Both the position numbers and the translations under genes were made by a program. DNA of 64,000 bases from a virus: positions 62,001 to 126,000 of IMG/VR virus record IMGVR_UViG_3300023440_000001; one strand, 5' to 3'. A model generated the notes under the pieces. That model was not told where the DNA came from and did no database searches. It saw only the letters and a program-made list of their open reading frames with translations. Below are positions 63,948 through 64,000 of this stretch, piece by piece; position 1 is the stretch's first letter; every line of letters starts with the position of its first letter.

Positions 63948-64000
63948 AGCACGAGTTCGTATCTCCGAGGAAGCCATGAGCGAGATTCTGAAGACCCTGT
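63925..64000 (+). CDS. Start of a basic protein, truncated by window end
   Basis: ATG 63925 with AGGAG 3-4 bases upstream, overlapping thyX. Visible residues: MKSKKYGKARVRISEEAM. The frame runs off the window. Function unknown. Confidence 0.5.
   Translation, partial: MKSKKYGKARVRISEEAMSEILKTL

Noticed and set aside
1-64000. CRISPR arrays, insertion sequences, integrase or attachment sites
   Set aside because: No regularly spaced direct repeats of CRISPR type, no transposase or integrase genes, and no flanking tRNA-overlap duplication were seen. The repeated elements found are intergenic signals with conserved architecture.

Overview
This 64 kb window is one continuous stretch of a large tailed dsDNA bacteriophage genome. 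About 105 genes lie almost end to end. All but one are on the + strand, most are joined by short overlaps (ATGA type) or gaps under 30 bases, and almost all have strong Shine-Dalgarno (SD) sites. No capsid, tail, portal, terminase or lysis genes are recognisable, so this is the early/replication half of the genome. The host cannot be named from the sequence. A class II (B12-dependent) ribonucleotide reductase, ThyX, and a family A DNA polymerase with an N-terminal uracil-DNA-glycosylase-like domain (the SPO1-type architecture) point to a large virulent phage that is not close to T4 or T7.

Layout. Bases 1-8.2 kb: small early-type genes, many preceded by a nearly identical RBS leader (AACCCAAAACACAGGAGGTA or close), mixed with strong RNA hairpins and two tRNA-like elements. 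SSB and several small membrane peptides are here. Bases 8.2-20.5 kb: AAA+ ATPase, dNMP kinase, PcfJ-like protein, RNA ligase, T4-type polynucleotide kinase/phosphatase, family 4 UDG, a nucleoside deoxyribosyltransferase-like protein next to a macro-domain protein, and many small unknowns. Bases 20.5-31 kb: sliding clamp, PD-(D/E)XK nuclease, RecA-like recombinase, DUF3768 protein, two long tRNA-like RNAs, a nucleotidyltransferase, a Whirly-like ssDNA-binding protein, and a ParB-like gene beside a Rossmann/wHTH gene. Bases 31-46 kb: UDG-polymerase fusion, an orphan mosaic adenine methyltransferase, radical SAM protein, sigma factor, DnaG primase, Rad52-like annealing protein, DUF445 membrane protein and NrdJ. 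Bases 46-64 kb: two AAA+ (MoxR/CobS-like) plus VWA-metalloprotease (CobT-like) pairs, PC4-like protein, RecD2-like helicase, DnaX-like clamp loader, a sigma-region-4-like protein, a second PD-(D/E)XK nuclease, dUTPase, a minus-strand WGR gene and ThyX.

How it fits together. The genes supply a near-complete phage replisome: SSB, primase, clamp, clamp loader, polymerase and an accessory helicase. No DnaB-type replicative helicase was found in the window. A recombination set (RecA-like, Rad52-like, two nucleases), dNTP supply and dUTP avoidance (NrdJ, ThyX, dUTPase, dNMP kinase, two UDG domains) and RNA repair (ligase, Pnkp) are also present.

The most striking unexplained signal is a bipartite intergenic element, GTCTAC-N13-ATTCAC. 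It is usually part of the palindrome GTAGACTGnCAGTCTAC and is followed by TCCC. It occurs seven times with exactly 13 bases between the boxes every time, always between transcription-unit-like blocks and always on the + strand. It looks like a phage-specific promoter/operator. Other points of interest are tRNA-like RNAs whose anticodon region is replaced or deformed (one carries a GACGAAG/CTTCGTC helix resembling the Ro-binding signature of bacterial Y RNAs), a phage protein closely resembling plant Whirly proteins, twin 21-residue peptides, and the duplicated AAA+/VWA modules.
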